DNA from: Comamonadaceae bacterium
GTDB taxonomy: Bacteria > Pseudomonadota > Gammaproteobacteria > Burkholderiales > Rhodocyclaceae
Assembly: GCA_029255645.1 (NCBI GenBank)
Contig: JANLJE010000004.1
Coordinates: forward strand, 45,401 to 109,400
Direction of reading: 5' to 3'
Length of the DNA stretch: 64,000 nucleotides
A program made the translations under genes and the position numbers. Below the pieces are notes generated by a model. It did not search any database and was not told where the DNA came from. It was given only the letters and a program-made list of their open reading frames with translations. Each line of letters opens with the position of its first letter. Positions within the stretch are counted from its first letter, which is position 1. Below, piece after piece: positions 46,652 to 58,439 of the stretch.

Positions 46652-48070
46652 ATGGCCAGAAAAACCAGCAAGAAAGCCGAAGCCACCAAGATTTTCGTTC
46701 TCGACACCAACGTACTGATGCACGACCCCTCCAGCCTGTTCCGCTTCGAGGAGCATGACATCTTCCTCCCCATCATGACCCTGGAGGAACTGGACAACCA
46801 CAAGAAGGGCATGTCCGAAATCGCCCGCAATGCCCGCCAGGTTTCCCGCAGCCTGGACGAATTGCTGTCCACCGCCGAGGACATCGAGGAAGGCATTCCC
46901 CTGGACGAGCCCAGCAAGGGCCTGGCCTCGGGCCGGCTGCTGCTGCAGACCGAAGCCATCAGTTCCGAACTGCCGCCGGCCCTGCCCACCTCCAAGGTGG
47001 ACAACCAGATCCTGGCGGTGGTGATCCACCTGCAGCGGCGCTACCCCAAGCGCCTGGTGGTCCTGGTGTCCAAAGACATCAACATGCGCATCAAGGCCCG
47101 CTCCCTGGGGCTGCCGGCAGAAGACTACTTCAACGACAAGGTGCTGGAAGACACCGACCTGCTCTATCCCGGAACCCGCGCCCTGCCCGCCGATTTCTGG
47201 GAAACCCACGGCCAGGGCATGGAATCCTGGAAGAAGGATGGCAAGACCTACTACCGGGTCACCGGCCCCCTTTGCCCCGACTTCCTCCTCAACGAATTCG
47301 TGTATCTGGAAGGCGAGTCGGAATTCACCGCCCTGGTCAAGGAAGCCGCGGGCAAGAAGGCCGTGCTGGAGACCCTGGTCGACTACAGCCATCCCAAGCA
47401 TGCGGTGTGGGGCATCCATGCCCGGAACCGGGAGCAGAATTTCGCGCTCAACCTGCTGATGGACCCGGAGATCGACTTCATCACCCTGCTCGGCCAGGCA
47501 GGCACCGGCAAGACCCTGCTGACCCTGGCCGCCGGCCTGACCCAGGTGCTGGAAACCAAGCGTTACGCCGAAATCATCATGACCCGGATCACCGTCCCGG
47601 TGGGCGAGGACATCGGCTTTCTGCCCGGCACCGAGGAAGAAAAGATGGCCCCCTGGATGGGCGCCCTGGAGGACAACCTGGAAGTGCTGACCCGCAGCGA
47701 GGATAGCACCGGCGCCTTTTCCGGAGAATGGAGCAAGGCCGCCACCACGGATCTGATCCGCTCCCGCATCAAGGTGAAATCCCTCAATTTCATGCGCGGC
47801 CGGACCTTCCTGAACAAGTTCCTGATCATCGACGAGGCCCAGAATCTGACGCCCAAGCAGATGAAGACCCTGATCACCCGGGCCGGGCCGGGCACCAAGG
47901 TGATCTGCCTGGGCAATATCGCCCAGATCGACACCCCCTACCTGACCGAAGGCTCCTCCGGCCTCACCTATGTGGTGGACCGTTTCAAGGGCTGGAATCA
48001 CTCGGGCCACATCACCTTGCAACGAGGTGAGCGCTCGCGGCTGGCCGACCACGCCGCCGAAGTGCTGTGA
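46652..48070 (+). CDS. PhoH-like ATPase with N-terminal PIN domain (PhoH2/YlaK type)
   Basis: 472 residues. The PIN domain (about 10-150) starts KIFVLDTNVLMHDPSSLF and includes LEELDNHKKG and later VSKDINMRIKA. The PhoH ATPase (about 240-470) has Walker A LGQAGTGKTLLTLAAG and Walker B IIDEAQNLTPKQMKTLITR. In mycobacteria such fusions unwind and cut RNA; here the function is by family only. AACTTTCCGGAACTCCC does not give a strong ribosome site, so it may be read from the bcp transcript. Confidence 0.94.
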   Translation: MARKTSKKAEATKIFVLDTNVLMHDPSSLFRFEEHDIFLPIMTLEELDNHKKGMSEIARNARQVSRSLDELLSTAEDIEEGIPLDEPSKGLASGRLLLQTEAISSELPPALPTSKVDNQILAVVIHLQRRYPKRLVVLVSKDINMRIKARSLGLPAEDYFNDKVLEDTDLLYPGTRALPADFWETHGQGMESWKKDGKTYYRVTGPLCPDFLLNEFVYLEGESEFTALVKEAAGKKAVLETLVDYSHPKHAVWGIHARNREQNFALNLLMDPEIDFITLLGQAGTGKTLLTLAAGLTQVLETKRYAEIIMTRITVPVGEDIGFLPGTEEEKMAPWMGALEDNLEVLTRSEDSTGAFSGEWSKAATTDLIRSRIKVKSLNFMRGRTFLNKFLIIDEAQNLTPKQMKTLITRAGPGTKVICLGNIAQIDTPYLTEGSSGLTYVVDRFKGWNHSGHITLQRGERSRLADHAAEVL

Positions 48071-48076
48071 TGGCGT

Positions 48077-48082
48077 TATAAT
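48077..48082 (+). promoter_or_regulatory. -10-like TATAAT after phoH
   Basis: A perfect TATAAT just beyond the phoH stop, 74 bases before the TTG start of the next gene. No convincing -35. A hairpin follows within 16 bases, so a transcript started here would meet it at once. Confidence 0.35.
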
Positions 48083-48097
48083 CGCCCGGCTCCCAAA

Positions 48098-48124
48098 ACA
48101 AACCGCGCCTCTGGCGCGGTTTGT
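48098..48124 (+). terminator. Hairpin between phoH and the transglutaminase-like gene
   Basis: A 12-bp perfect stem (ACAAACCGCGCC / GGCGCGGTTTGT) with a 3-base loop, 28 bases after the phoH stop. The following sequence, CCTTCT, is only mildly T-rich. Confidence 0.7.
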
Positions 48125-48155
48125 CCTTCTGCAGAACTCTTGACCGGAACTCATT

Positions 48156-49394
48156 TTGAAACGTCGCGCCTTCCTCGCCGCCGGCCTGCTCTCCCTGTTT
48201 GCATCCCCTGCGGCCCTGGCTGCCCGAAAAAAGGATGCCAGCAAGAAAACCGCTTCAAAATCGACCTCGAAATCAAGCCACAAGAAAACCAGGCGCTCAG
48301 GCAAGCCGCAGGGTAAAGCGCAAGCCAGATCCCAGACCACGGCAGAAAACCCGGTGCTGGAATCCCCCTACCGGGGCTCATCCGCCACCCGCCTGCCCCC
48401 GGTCAAGGCGCAGGAACCCCCGGCGCTCTGGCGCATCTTTGAAATCAGCACCTCCTTGCAGCTGAAATCATCGCAAGGCCGCCAGCGCCTGTGGCTGCCC
48501 CTGCCCATGAGTCAGGACACGCTCTACCAGCGCAGCCTGGGCCACACCTGGAAGGGAAATTTCGAACTGGGCAGCCTGAGCCGCCTCCCCGACGGAGAAC
48601 TGGAAGCGTTCTATTGCGAATGGCAGGAAGGGGTGACCCCGCAACTCGAACTCAGGACCACCGTCACCACCGCCGACCGGCACTTCGATATTTCCCGCCG
48701 CACCCTGCCACCGGAGCGGGAAGACATCCTGCGCCGCAACCTGCAAGCGTCCCGGCAGCTACCCAATGACGGCGAAGCCTACAAGCTGGCGCAGCGCATC
48801 ATCGGCCGCATCCTTGACCCGGTGGCGCAGGCCAAGGCCATTTTCGACTGGGTGGTGGATAACACGGAATATGACCCCAGCCTGCCCGGCGTCGGCAGTG
48901 GCGACGTGCGCCGCCAGCTCGAACAGCAGCGCTTTGGCGGGCGCTCCGCCGACATCAACGGCCTGTTCGTGACCCTGTGCCGCGCCATCGGCATCCCCGC
49001 CCGGCGGGTGTTCGGCCATCGCATCGAACAATCCCGCATCTCGCCGAGCCTGGGAATCAGCCAGGGCGATGCCACCCGGGCCCCCCACTGCCGGGCCGAG
49101 TTTTATGTGCCCGGCTATAGCTGGATCCCCGTAGACCCCAGCGATGTGCGACGCACCATCGCCAAGGAAGGACTGGATCACCGGGACCCCAAACTCGTCG
49201 CCCTGCGCAAGATCCTGTTCGGCGTCTGGGAAATGAACTGGATGGCCTACAACGTCGCGGAAGACCTGGTGCTGCCGGGCGGGAAGTCCGTTCATTTCTT
49301 CACGCTCCCCCTGCTGGAACGCCAGGAAGGAACCCTGAATGGCCTCGACCCCGACGGCTTTTATCGTATTTCAAGCCGCCAGATCATTGCCTGA
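48156..49394 (+). CDS. Secreted transglutaminase-like protein with Cys-to-Ser nucleophile
   Basis: 412 residues from a TTG at 48156 (MKRRAFLAAGLLSLFASPAA): the signal peptide has twin Arg (KRRAFL), so Sec or Tat export is possible. A long Lys/Ser/Thr/Arg-rich linker (about 25-60) follows. The transglutaminase-like core has GGRSADINGLFVTLCRAIGI, where relatives have GGKCADIN; S264 stands at the Cys position (codon TCC at 48945). The His and Asp remain (H311 in PHCRAEF, D327 in WIPVDPSDV). Probably periplasmic. Either inactive or a serine-type variant. A TTG start and weak ribosome site suggest low expression. Confidence 0.85.
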   Translation: MKRRAFLAAGLLSLFASPAALAARKKDASKKTASKSTSKSSHKKTRRSGKPQGKAQARSQTTAENPVLESPYRGSSATRLPPVKAQEPPALWRIFEISTSLQLKSSQGRQRLWLPLPMSQDTLYQRSLGHTWKGNFELGSLSRLPDGELEAFYCEWQEGVTPQLELRTTVTTADRHFDISRRTLPPEREDILRRNLQASRQLPNDGEAYKLAQRIIGRILDPVAQAKAIFDWVVDNTEYDPSLPGVGSGDVRRQLEQQRFGGRSADINGLFVTLCRAIGIPARRVFGHRIEQSRISPSLGISQGDATRAPHCRAEFYVPGYSWIPVDPSDVRRTIAKEGLDHRDPKLVALRKILFGVWEMNWMAYNVAEDLVLPGGKSVHFFTLPLLERQEGTLNGLDPDGFYRISSRQIIA

Positions 49395-49427
49395 GCCCAG
49401 GCCAGGACGCCCCACCTTTCAGCCGTT

Positions 49428-50840
49428 TCAATACTGCGAATCCACATACCCCCCCTGGGCCAGGCTTTCAAAACGGGTGTATTGCCCCAGGAAGGCCAGC
49501 CGCACCGTGCCGGTGGGGCCATTGCGCTGCTTGCCAATGATGATTTCAGCAATCCCTTTATCCTGAGATTCCGGTTTGTAGTACTCATCCCGGTACAGCA
49601 TCATGATCACATCCGCATCCTGCTCGATGGCGCCGGATTCTCTCAAGTCCGACATCATCGGCCGTTTGTCGGTGCGCTCTTCCACTTTGCGGGAGAGTTG
49701 GGACAGGGCAATGATGGGCACCTGCAATTCCTTGGCCAGGGATTTGATGGAGCGGGAAATTTCCGACACTTCCGTGGCCCGGTTCTCATTCTGGCGGGCC
49801 GATGACATGAGCTGGATGTAGTCGATCACGATCAGGCCCAGCTTGCCGCACTGACGATGCAGGCGCCGCGCCCGGGCGCGCAGATCCACCGGATTCAAGC
49901 CGCCCGTCTCGTCGATATAGATGGGAGCCTCGTGCAGTTGCCCCAGCGCAAACGAAAGCTTCGACCATTCTTCGTCGTTGAGCTTGCCGGTGCGCACCCG
50001 GCTCGAATCGAGGCGGCCAATGGACGCCATCATCCGTGTCGCCAGCTGGGTCCCGCCCATTTCCATGGAAAAGATCCCCACCGGCAGACCGGCAATCGTG
50101 GCCACATTTTCAGCGATGTTCAAGGCAAAGGCGGTTTTACCCATCGAGGGCCGGCCCGCCACGACGATCAAGTCGCCCGGCTGTAGACCCGATGTTTTCT
50201 GGTCGAGATCGAAAAAGCCTGTCGGCACCCCGGTGATATCGGAAGGATTATCCCGGTCATGCAGTTCCTGGATGCGCTCCACCACCTGGGTCAGCAGGGG
50301 GTTGATATGGACGAAGCCTTCCGAGCTGCGCGAACCCTTCTCGGCGATCTCGAAGACCTTGGCTTCGGCCTCGTCCAGCAAGGTCTTGGCGTCCCGGCCC
50401 AGAGGGTTCAGGGCATTGCCGGAGATTTCGTCCGCAGCCGCCACCAGCTGGCGCAAAATGGCGCGCTCCCGCACGATTTCGGCGTAGCGGCGGATGTTGG
50501 CGGCCGAAGGGGTGTTGTTGGCGAGTTCGCCCAGGTAGGCCAGGCCGCCCGTGTGTTCGCTTTCCCCCCCGGCATCGAGGGCCTCCGCCACGGTCACGGC
50601 ATCCGCAGGCTTGCCTTTTTCCAGCAGGCTGCGAATCTGCCGGTAGATGCGCTTGTGTTCGTCGCGGTAAAAGTCAGTATCGGCAATCATGTCGCCGATG
50701 CGGTCCCAGGACTGGTTGTCCAGCAACAAGCCCCCCAGAACGGATTGCTCGGCTTCGATGGAATGGGGCGGCACCCGGAGTTGGGCAATGGCCGGGTCGA
50801 TCGTCGACCGGGACTTCTTGAAAGGGCGTTGTTCACTCAT
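49428..50840 (-). CDS. dnaB: Replicative DNA helicase
   Basis: 470 residues. The N-terminal domain opens after a basic stretch (VPPHSIEAEQSVLGGLLLDN), and the RecA-like domain has Walker A GRPSMGKTAFALNIA, FSMEMGGTQLATRMM and LIVIDYIQLMSS. It is the hexameric fork helicase. No intein is present. Lies downstream of the rpsF-priB-rpsR-rplI operon, after its terminator, as is usual in this group. Convergent with the transglutaminase-like gene. Confidence 0.98.
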   Translation of the reverse strand: MSEQRPFKKSRSTIDPAIAQLRVPPHSIEAEQSVLGGLLLDNQSWDRIGDMIADTDFYRDEHKRIYRQIRSLLEKGKPADAVTVAEALDAGGESEHTGGLAYLGELANNTPSAANIRRYAEIVRERAILRQLVAAADEISGNALNPLGRDAKTLLDEAEAKVFEIAEKGSRSSEGFVHINPLLTQVVERIQELHDRDNPSDITGVPTGFFDLDQKTSGLQPGDLIVVAGRPSMGKTAFALNIAENVATIAGLPVGIFSMEMGGTQLATRMMASIGRLDSSRVRTGKLNDEEWSKLSFALGQLHEAPIYIDETGGLNPVDLRARARRLHRQCGKLGLIVIDYIQLMSSARQNENRATEVSEISRSIKSLAKELQVPIIALSQLSRKVEERTDKRPMMSDLRESGAIEQDADVIMMLYRDEYYKPESQDKGIAEIIIGKQRNGPTGTVRLAFLGQYTRFESLAQGGYVDSQY

Positions 50841-50879
50841 AGGGGCCAGAGTTTAACCCGTCGCAGCAGCGGATCAGCA

Positions 50880-50908
50880 AAAAGGCCCTGCACGCAGCAG
50901 GGCCTTTT
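50880..50908 (-). terminator. Rho-independent terminator of the rpsF operon
   Basis: An 8-bp G/C stem (GGCCCTGC / GCAGGGCC) extended by A/T pairs, with a 5-base loop, follows the rplI stop by about 17 bases and ends in TTTTTGC on the minus strand. Confidence 0.9.
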
Positions 50909-50925
50909 GCGAGCGGCAGGAGGAT

Positions 50926-51372
50926 TTATTCGCCCGCCACCGTCACCACCACCGTCGCCAGCACGTCGGTGTGCAGGAAGATTTCCAGGGGGAATTCACC
51001 GGTCGCCTTCAGGGGGCCTTCAGGCATGCGCACATCGGCCTTATCCACGGCAAAACCCGCTTCTTTCAGGGCATCCGCCACATCGTGGTTGGTCACGGAA
51101 CCAAACAGACGACCGTCCATGGCGGACTTGCGGGTGATGGTCACGGAGACGCCGTTCAGCTTGTCGGCCACGACCTGGGCAGCCGCCAGCTTTTCAGCCT
51201 GGATCTTTTCCAGTTCGACGCGGCGGGCTTCGAATTCAGCCAGCGCGGCGGGGGTGGCCCGCTTGGCCTTCTTCTGGGGGATCAGGAAATTACGGGCAAA
51301 ACCGTCCTTGACCTTGACCACGTCACCCAGATTGCCGAGATTGACGACTTTTTCGAGCAGAATGACTTGCAT
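50926..51372 (-). CDS. rplI: 50S ribosomal protein L9
   Basis: 148 residues, [20 protein letters not shown], with the typical [22 protein letters not shown] element and C-terminal domain. Lies 15 bases after rpsR. The last gene of the operon before the terminator. Binds 23S rRNA domain V. Confidence 0.98.
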   Translation of the reverse strand: MQVILLEKVVNLGNLGDVVKVKDGFARNFLIPQKKAKRATPAALAEFEARRVELEKIQAEKLAAAQVVADKLNGVSVTITRKSAMDGRLFGSVTNHDVADALKEAGFAVDKADVRMPEGPLKATGEFPLEIFLHTDVLATVVVTVAGE

Positions 51373-51387
51373 GATTCGCGCTTCCTC

Positions 51388-51663
51388 TTACTGGTGGTTG
51401 TCGGTGTAGGGCAACAGGGCCAGGAAACGGGCACGCTTGATGGCGGCCGACAGCTGACGCTGGTAGCCGGCCTTGGTGCCGGTCAGACGCGCCGGCATGA
51501 TCTTGGCGTTTTCCTGGATGAATTCCTTCAGGACTTCCACATCCTTGTAATCAATCTGCTCTACCTTCTCAGCGGTAAAGCGGCAGAACTTGCGACGCTT
51601 GAACAGACCGCCGCCACGACGCTTTTTCTTGTCATCATCCTTCTTCTTGAAGAACCTGGCCAT
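51388..51663 (-). CDS. rpsR: 30S ribosomal protein S18
   Basis: 91 residues, [20 protein letters not shown], with a basic N-terminus, then [20 protein letters not shown] and [20 protein letters not shown]. The ATG lies inside the end of priB (29-base overlap), with GGAAGG ahead. Part of the platform with S6. Confidence 0.98.
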   Translation of the reverse strand: MARFFKKKDDDKKKRRGGGLFKRRKFCRFTAEKVEQIDYKDVEVLKEFIQENAKIMPARLTGTKAGYQRQLSAAIKRARFLALLPYTDNHQ

Positions 51664-51964
51664 TTTCTTTTCCTTCCAAAAATTCGATTTCTTGCACGTG
51701 CAAAACGAGCGCCCTGCTATTGCGGCTTCTTGCTGCCAGGAACCCGGTCACTTCAACCCTTACCCCGAGCGGGGCTGCATCCAGCCAGCCTGCCTTGGGG
51801 CCCAGGGCCAGGAGGGGTATTTCACACACCACCTGCCGGGACAATCCTGCTTCTAGCTGCTCCGATTCGTGCCCGATCCGGGCCTCGGCGACCGGCACAC
51901 CGGCCGGGGTGTAGCGCAGCGGTTTTTTTTCGCAGAGTCGTCCGCTGACCTGGAACTGATTCAG
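51635..51964 (-). CDS. priB: Primosomal replication protein N, PriB (CTG start)
   Basis: 109 residues if started at the CTG at 51964, giving [20 protein letters not shown]. Homologues begin MN(R/Q)(F/L)... at this point, yet no ATG, GTG or TTG occurs between the in-frame stop just after rpsF (TAA near 51980) and residue 24. The OB-fold blocks [36 protein letters not shown] and [20 protein letters not shown] are clear. It helps restart replication with PriA. The gene overlaps rpsR by 29 bases. An A8 run in the second exon-like stretch (TGC GAA AAA AAA CCG) is frame-consistent as read. Confidence 0.88.
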   Translation of the reverse strand: MNQFQVSGRLCEKKPLRYTPAGVPVAEARIGHESEQLEAGLSRQVVCEIPLLALGPKAGWLDAAPLGVRVEVTGFLAARSRNSRALVLHVQEIEFLEGKENGQVLQEEG

Positions 51965-51982
51965 AGGGACGCCCGAAACTTA

Positions 51983-52369
51983 TCAGACTGCGGCAGCAGG
52001 CTCGGCGGCTTCGGCCGGAGCCGCTTCACCCGCGAGCAGGGACCTGGACTTCTCTTCCTTCATCATGGGAGAGGGCGTCGTCACGGCATGCTTCATCTTC
52101 ATGGTGAGGTTGCGCAGCACTGCATCATTGAACTTGAAGCCATGTTCCAGTTCGGTCAGGGTCTCGCCATCACACTCGATGTTCATGAGCACGTAGTGAG
52201 CCTTGTGGATTTTCTGGATGGGGTACGCGAGCTGACGCCGGCCCCAGTCTTCCAGACGGTGAATCTGACCACCCTTGCTGGTGACCAGGGTGCGATAGCG
52301 CTCCACCATGGCGGGCACTTGTTCGCTCTGGTCCGGATGGACGATAAAAACGATTTCGTAATGGCGCAT
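51983..52369 (-). CDS. rpsF: 30S ribosomal protein S6
   Basis: 128 residues from [26 protein letters not shown] is well placed before the ATG at 52369. Typical S6 with [20 protein letters not shown] and an Ala/Glu-rich C-terminal tail ([13 protein letters not shown]). First gene of the operon. It may regulate itself through an S6:S18-binding leader, which I could not confirm. Confidence 0.97.
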   Translation of the reverse strand: MRHYEIVFIVHPDQSEQVPAMVERYRTLVTSKGGQIHRLEDWGRRQLAYPIQKIHKAHYVLMNIECDGETLTELEHGFKFNDAVLRNLTMKMKHAVTTPSPMMKEEKSRSLLAGEAAPAEAAEPAAAV

Positions 52370-52434
52370 GTACACTCCTTCTGGCAAAAGCCCTCCGCCA
52401 TGCGTTTCGGTAGGGCAAGGTTGAAAAGCCGGCC

Positions 52435-52440
52435 ATTATA
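52435..52440 (-). promoter_or_regulatory. -10 box of the rpsF operon
   Basis: TATAAT on the minus strand (ATTATA on plus), 66 bases before the rpsF start. TGGCCT lies 17 bases upstream as a poor -35. The 52370-52575 gap otherwise holds the tandem repeat at 52530. Confidence 0.5.
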
Positions 52441-52529
52441 GCCGGGTCTGACAAATAAGGCCAGCATCCGGAGCGGCAGAATCAGGAATCCGGAGCAGCG
52501 CCCTTCCTGCGTTCAAACCCCCTGCATGC

Positions 52530-52560
52530 CCAGGTGCGTGCCAGGTGCGTGCCAGGTGCA
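52530..52560. repeat. Tandem repeat, about 2.8 x 11 bp
   Basis: CCAGGTGCGTG repeated, with the third copy truncated at CCAGGTGCA. It lies 16 bases beyond the stop of the ygiQ-like gene (minus strand). Confidence 0.88.
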
Positions 52561-52575
52561 GTCATGGCAGCCCCG

Positions 52576-54888
<2,313 letters not shown>

Positions 54889-54971
54889 AATTGGTTTCCG
54901 GCGCGTATTCTACCTGAGCAGCAACCCGCCTCTTCATCATGATATCAATGCAGCCGGCAAGGAGATTTCAC

Positions 54972-55316
54972 ATGGAACTGGAAGCAGTCGTTCACCCCAA
55001 GGCAAACCTGGTCATGGTGCGCGGTCGGATAGACCACGGCAGTTCCATGGCGTTCTCGGAACTACTGCATCCGCACCTGGAAAATTGCAAAAAAGGGGCA
55101 CCGCCCCTGGTACTCGACTTTGCCGGAGTGGATTACGTCAGCAGTGCCGGCCTGCGCGCCCTGATGATCGCCACCCGCTTCGCCAAAAATCAGGGCGGTC
55201 GCCTGGGCATTGCCGAGTTCCAGCCCCTGGTGCGCGAAGTCTTCGGCATCAGCCGCTTCGATCTGGTGATTCCCTGTTTCGACACCCTGGAGGCCGCCCT
55301 GGGAGAACTGGCCTGA
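54972..55316 (+). CDS. STAS-domain anti-anti-sigma factor
   Basis: 114 residues from MELEAVVHPKANLVMVRGRI; AAGGAG is ahead of the ATG. A SpoIIAA-like STAS domain with D54 and the Ser pair S57/S58 in DYVSSAGLRALMIATR, one of which is the usual phosphorylation site. In partner switches, the unphosphorylated STAS protein binds an RsbW-type ATPase. The stop overlaps the next start (TGATG). A suitable kinase (60680) and phosphatase (56284) are in the same region. Confidence 0.92.
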   Translation: MELEAVVHPKANLVMVRGRIDHGSSMAFSELLHPHLENCKKGAPPLVLDFAGVDYVSSAGLRALMIATRFAKNQGGRLGIAEFQPLVREVFGISRFDLVIPCFDTLEAALGELA

Positions 55317-56284
55317 TGCAGGTCCTGTTCTGGGGCACGCGGGGTTCCCTGCCCGTCTCCCTCAATGCCGAACAGCTGCGCCAGCGCCTGCTCTCGGTAC
55401 TGGAAGTGGCGGCCCGGCTCCCGGCCGGACAACTGGATACTGCCATCGGCCGGGCCGAATTCGTGGATGCCCTGCCCTTCGCCCTGCGCGGCACCTACGG
55501 AGGTCAGTCGGCCTGCGTGGAAATCCGGGGCAATGGCCCGGAACACCTGATCTGCGATCTGGGCAGCGGCGCCCGGGGCCTGGGCAACGCCAAGCTGGCC
55601 CGCTTTGGCCCGGGCACGCCCCAGACCTACCATATCTTCATGTCCCATCTGCACTGGGACCACCTGATGGGGCTGCCCTTCTTCACCCCCCTTTACATTC
55701 CCGGCAACCGGCTGATCATCCACGGCTGCCATGCCGAGCTGGAAGCCGCCGTGCGCCTGCAGATGTCCGAACCCGGTTTTCCCGTGGATTTTTCCCTGGT
55801 GGACAGGCAGGTGGAATTCCACCCCATGGAACCCGGCCAGACCTACGACATTGCCGGCTTTCAGGTGTGCGCCATGCGGCAGATGCACGGCGGCGAATCC
55901 TACGGCTACCGCTTCGCGCAGGAAGGCAAAAGCTTCGTCTATGCCACCGACTCGGAACACAAGCTGGATCAGGAAGAGCAGTGGGCGGCCTGCGTCGACT
56001 TCTTCCGGGAGGCCGACCTGATCGCCTTCGACGCCATGTATTCCCTGGCCGAGATGGTGTCGGTAAAGGCGGACTGGGGCCACTCCAGCCACATGATCGG
56101 CGTGGAACTGGCCCTGGCTGCGAGGGCCAGGCGCCTGGCCCTGTTCCACCACGACCCCTTGAATGACGACGCCAGCCTGGACCGGCTGCTGGCAGACAGC
56201 CGCCGCTTCGAAGCCCTGAGCCGGCATCGCCGCCCGCCCCTGGAAGTGCTCTCCGCCTACGACGGCCTCATCGTCCAGCTCTGA
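55316..56284 (+). CDS. Metallo-beta-lactamase-fold hydrolase
   Basis: 322 residues, MQVLFWGTRGSLPVSLNAEQ. The metal motif HLHWDH (in FMSHLHWDHLMGLPFF) and later His/Asp residues (MRQMHGGESYGYRF, FVYATDSEH, and HHDPLNDD) make an intact two-metal site. This resembles MBL-fold phosphodiesterases such as the response-regulator-linked or YycJ-type enzymes; the substrate is unknown. Translationally coupled to the STAS gene before and the phosphatase gene after (both TGATG), which ties it to the partner switch. Confidence 0.9.
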   Translation: MQVLFWGTRGSLPVSLNAEQLRQRLLSVLEVAARLPAGQLDTAIGRAEFVDALPFALRGTYGGQSACVEIRGNGPEHLICDLGSGARGLGNAKLARFGPGTPQTYHIFMSHLHWDHLMGLPFFTPLYIPGNRLIIHGCHAELEAAVRLQMSEPGFPVDFSLVDRQVEFHPMEPGQTYDIAGFQVCAMRQMHGGESYGYRFAQEGKSFVYATDSEHKLDQEEQWAACVDFFREADLIAFDAMYSLAEMVSVKADWGHSSHMIGVELALAARARRLALFHHDPLNDDASLDRLLADSRRFEALSRHRRPPLEVLSAYDGLIVQL

Positions 56285-58434
56285 TGCTGCGCCACCTCCG
56301 GACCCTGCTCGTCACCCCCTTGCGGGCCCACCGGGGCCGTCCCGCCGCCCTGCTTGCCCTGTTGGCGGCCTGCACCGCCCTGGCCCTGATCGAATACACC
56401 CCGCTCACCCTGCTGCAGAATGCCCTGTTCGACCGGATGCAAAGGCTGTCGCCCAGGGACCGGAGCGAGATGCCCGCCCTGATCGTGGCCATCGACGAGA
56501 AAAGCCTGGCTGCCCTGGGGCAATGGCCCTGGCCCCGCCAGACCCTGGCCCGGCTGGTGGAAACCATCGGCACCGGCGACCCGCTCGCCATCGGCCTGGA
56601 CATGATCTTTCCCGAGCCGGACCGGCTCGGCTCGGCCAGCCTGAAACGCCTCTACCCCCAGTTGGGCCGGATTCCCCTCGCCGACCCGGACGCCCGCCTG
56701 GCTGCCGCCCTGGCGGCCACCCCCAGCGTACTGGGCATATCCGCCAACAAGACCCTTCTTCATGGCAACCGCAGCGCCCTCAAGGTCACCCCCGTCATCA
56801 GCCGTGGAGGAGACGCAGGAGCAATCGCCAATCCGTTTGCCGGCGCCCTGGCCAGCCTGCCGGCCCTGGAAGCTGCCGCCCGGGGCCAGGCCCTGCTCAA
56901 TGCCCAGGAAGACCCGGCATTACAGGACCCGGAACGGGGCGTGCTGCGCCGGGTGCCCCTGATGGCCAGCGTCGCCGGCCTGCCCGTGGCCGCGCTGGGG
57001 CCGGAAATGCTGCGGGTGGCACTGGACGCTCCCGCCGTCGAGGCCGACATCAGAAACGGCCGCATCACCCGGGTCGGGGTGGACGCGTACCGCCTGCCCA
57101 CCCAGGCCGACGGCAAGCTGATTCTGCACTTCGGCCCGCTCCGGGCTGACCGGATTTTTTCCGCCGTGGATGTGCTGGAAGGCCGGATTCCCCCGGAAAA
57201 TTTCCAGCACCGCTTCGTCCTCCTGGGCTTCACTGCCACCGGCCTGCAGGACCGGGTGGTCACGCCCCTGGGGGAGATGATTCCCGGCGTCGACGTCCAT
57301 GCCCAGGTGCTGGAAAGCCTGCTCAGCGGAGCCGCCCTGACCCGCCCCCTCTGGCTGCGCCTGGCCGAAGGCGCGCTCCTCATCACCCTGGGCCTGGGCC
57401 TGATCGCCGCCGTGCCGCGCCTGCCCCCCAACTTCGCCGTGAAGCTGGGCCTGGCCTCGGCCATCCTGTTGTTCCTGACCGGTTACGCCGCTTTCCACCT
57501 GGGCCGGCTGCTGTTCGACTCCGCCTCTCTGGTAACCCTGCTCAACCCGGTGTTCTTCATCCTGATCGGCAATACCCTGGTGGCATCGGACCAGCAGCGC
57601 CGCTTGGCCGAACAGGCCCTGCAGGCCAGCCGGGAAGCCGCCGCCCGGGTAGCCGGCGAACTGGATGCAGCGCGCCGCATCCAGATGGGGCTGTTGCCCG
57701 ACCCGGCGCAGCTCTTCGCCGGGGAAACCCGGTTTCAGGTGGCCGCCTACCTGGAAGCCGCCCGGGAGGTGGGGGGCGATTATTTCGACTGTTTCATGCT
57801 CGCCCCGGGATACCTCTGCCTCTGCATCGGCGATGTATCCGGCAAAGGCCTGCCCGCCAGCCTGTTCATGGCCATGAGCAAATCCGTCGCCAGCGCCCTC
57901 CTGCGCAACCACCCGGACGATCTCGCCCAGGCCCTGGAGGAGGTGGACGCGGCCCTGTCCCGGGACAACCGGGAAATGCTGTTCGTCACCAGCTTCATCG
58001 CCGTGGTGAATGTGGAAACCGGGATGATGGACTACGTCTGCGCCGGCCACGACGCGCCCTGGCTGTTGCGCGGCCAGACGATCCAGCGCATCCGGGTGGA
58101 CCAGATCGGCGGCCCGCCCCTGTGCGCCTGCGAGGGCTTTCCCTACCGCCACGCGCAACTCACCCTGGAACCCGGCGACCGGCTGCTGCTGACCACGGAT
58201 GGGGTCACGGAAGCCAGCAACGGCCAGGCCTGGTTTGGTAACGAGCGCCTGGAACGACTGCTGCAGGAAAATACACAAGGCGACACAGCGGCCGCCCTGG
58301 TGGAGAAGGTCAAAGATGCGGTCCGGAATTTCGAAGCAGGCGCCCCTCCGGCCGATGACCTGACCCTGCTCTGCCTGGAATGGCGCGGGCCAGAAGCCCG
58401 CCTGCCCTCCCCTCAAACAAGCACTTCCACCTGA
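56284..58434 (+). CDS. CHASE2-domain PP2C/SpoIIE-type phosphatase
   Basis: 716 residues. One N-terminal helix ([20 protein letters not shown]), then a periplasmic CHASE2 domain (about 40-345, with [20 protein letters not shown] and [20 protein letters not shown]), then three helices (about 360-455). A short coiled coil leads to the PP2C-like phosphatase (about 470-705), with metal Asp residues in [31 protein letters not shown] and [16 protein letters not shown]2 is an extracellular sensor domain, so the protein should pass a periplasmic signal to dephosphorylate the STAS partner. The ATG overlaps the upstream stop. The 3' end meets the decayed integrase. Confidence 0.94.
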   Translation: MLRHLRTLLVTPLRAHRGRPAALLALLAACTALALIEYTPLTLLQNALFDRMQRLSPRDRSEMPALIVAIDEKSLAALGQWPWPRQTLARLVETIGTGDPLAIGLDMIFPEPDRLGSASLKRLYPQLGRIPLADPDARLAAALAATPSVLGISANKTLLHGNRSALKVTPVISRGGDAGAIANPFAGALASLPALEAAARGQALLNAQEDPALQDPERGVLRRVPLMASVAGLPVAALGPEMLRVALDAPAVEADIRNGRITRVGVDAYRLPTQADGKLILHFGPLRADRIFSAVDVLEGRIPPENFQHRFVLLGFTATGLQDRVVTPLGEMIPGVDVHAQVLESLLSGAALTRPLWLRLAEGALLITLGLGLIAAVPRLPPNFAVKLGLASAILLFLTGYAAFHLGRLLFDSASLVTLLNPVFFILIGNTLVASDQQRRLAEQALQASREAAARVAGELDAARRIQMGLLPDPAQLFAGETRFQVAAYLEAAREVGGDYFDCFMLAPGYLCLCIGDVSGKGLPASLFMAMSKSVASALLRNHPDDLAQALEEVDAALSRDNREMLFVTSFIAVVNVETGMMDYVCAGHDAPWLLRGQTIQRIRVDQIGGPPLCACEGFPYRHAQLTLEPGDRLLLTTDGVTEASNGQAWFGNERLERLLQENTQGDTAAALVEKVKDAVRNFEAGAPPADDLTLLCLEWRGPEARLPSPQTSTST

Positions 58435-58439
58435 ATCCC

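Noticed and set aside
51915..51935. Frameshift in priB at the A8 run
   Set aside because: The PriB-like sequence continues in the same frame on both sides ([14 protein letters not shown]), and alternative frames upstream have no start codon either.
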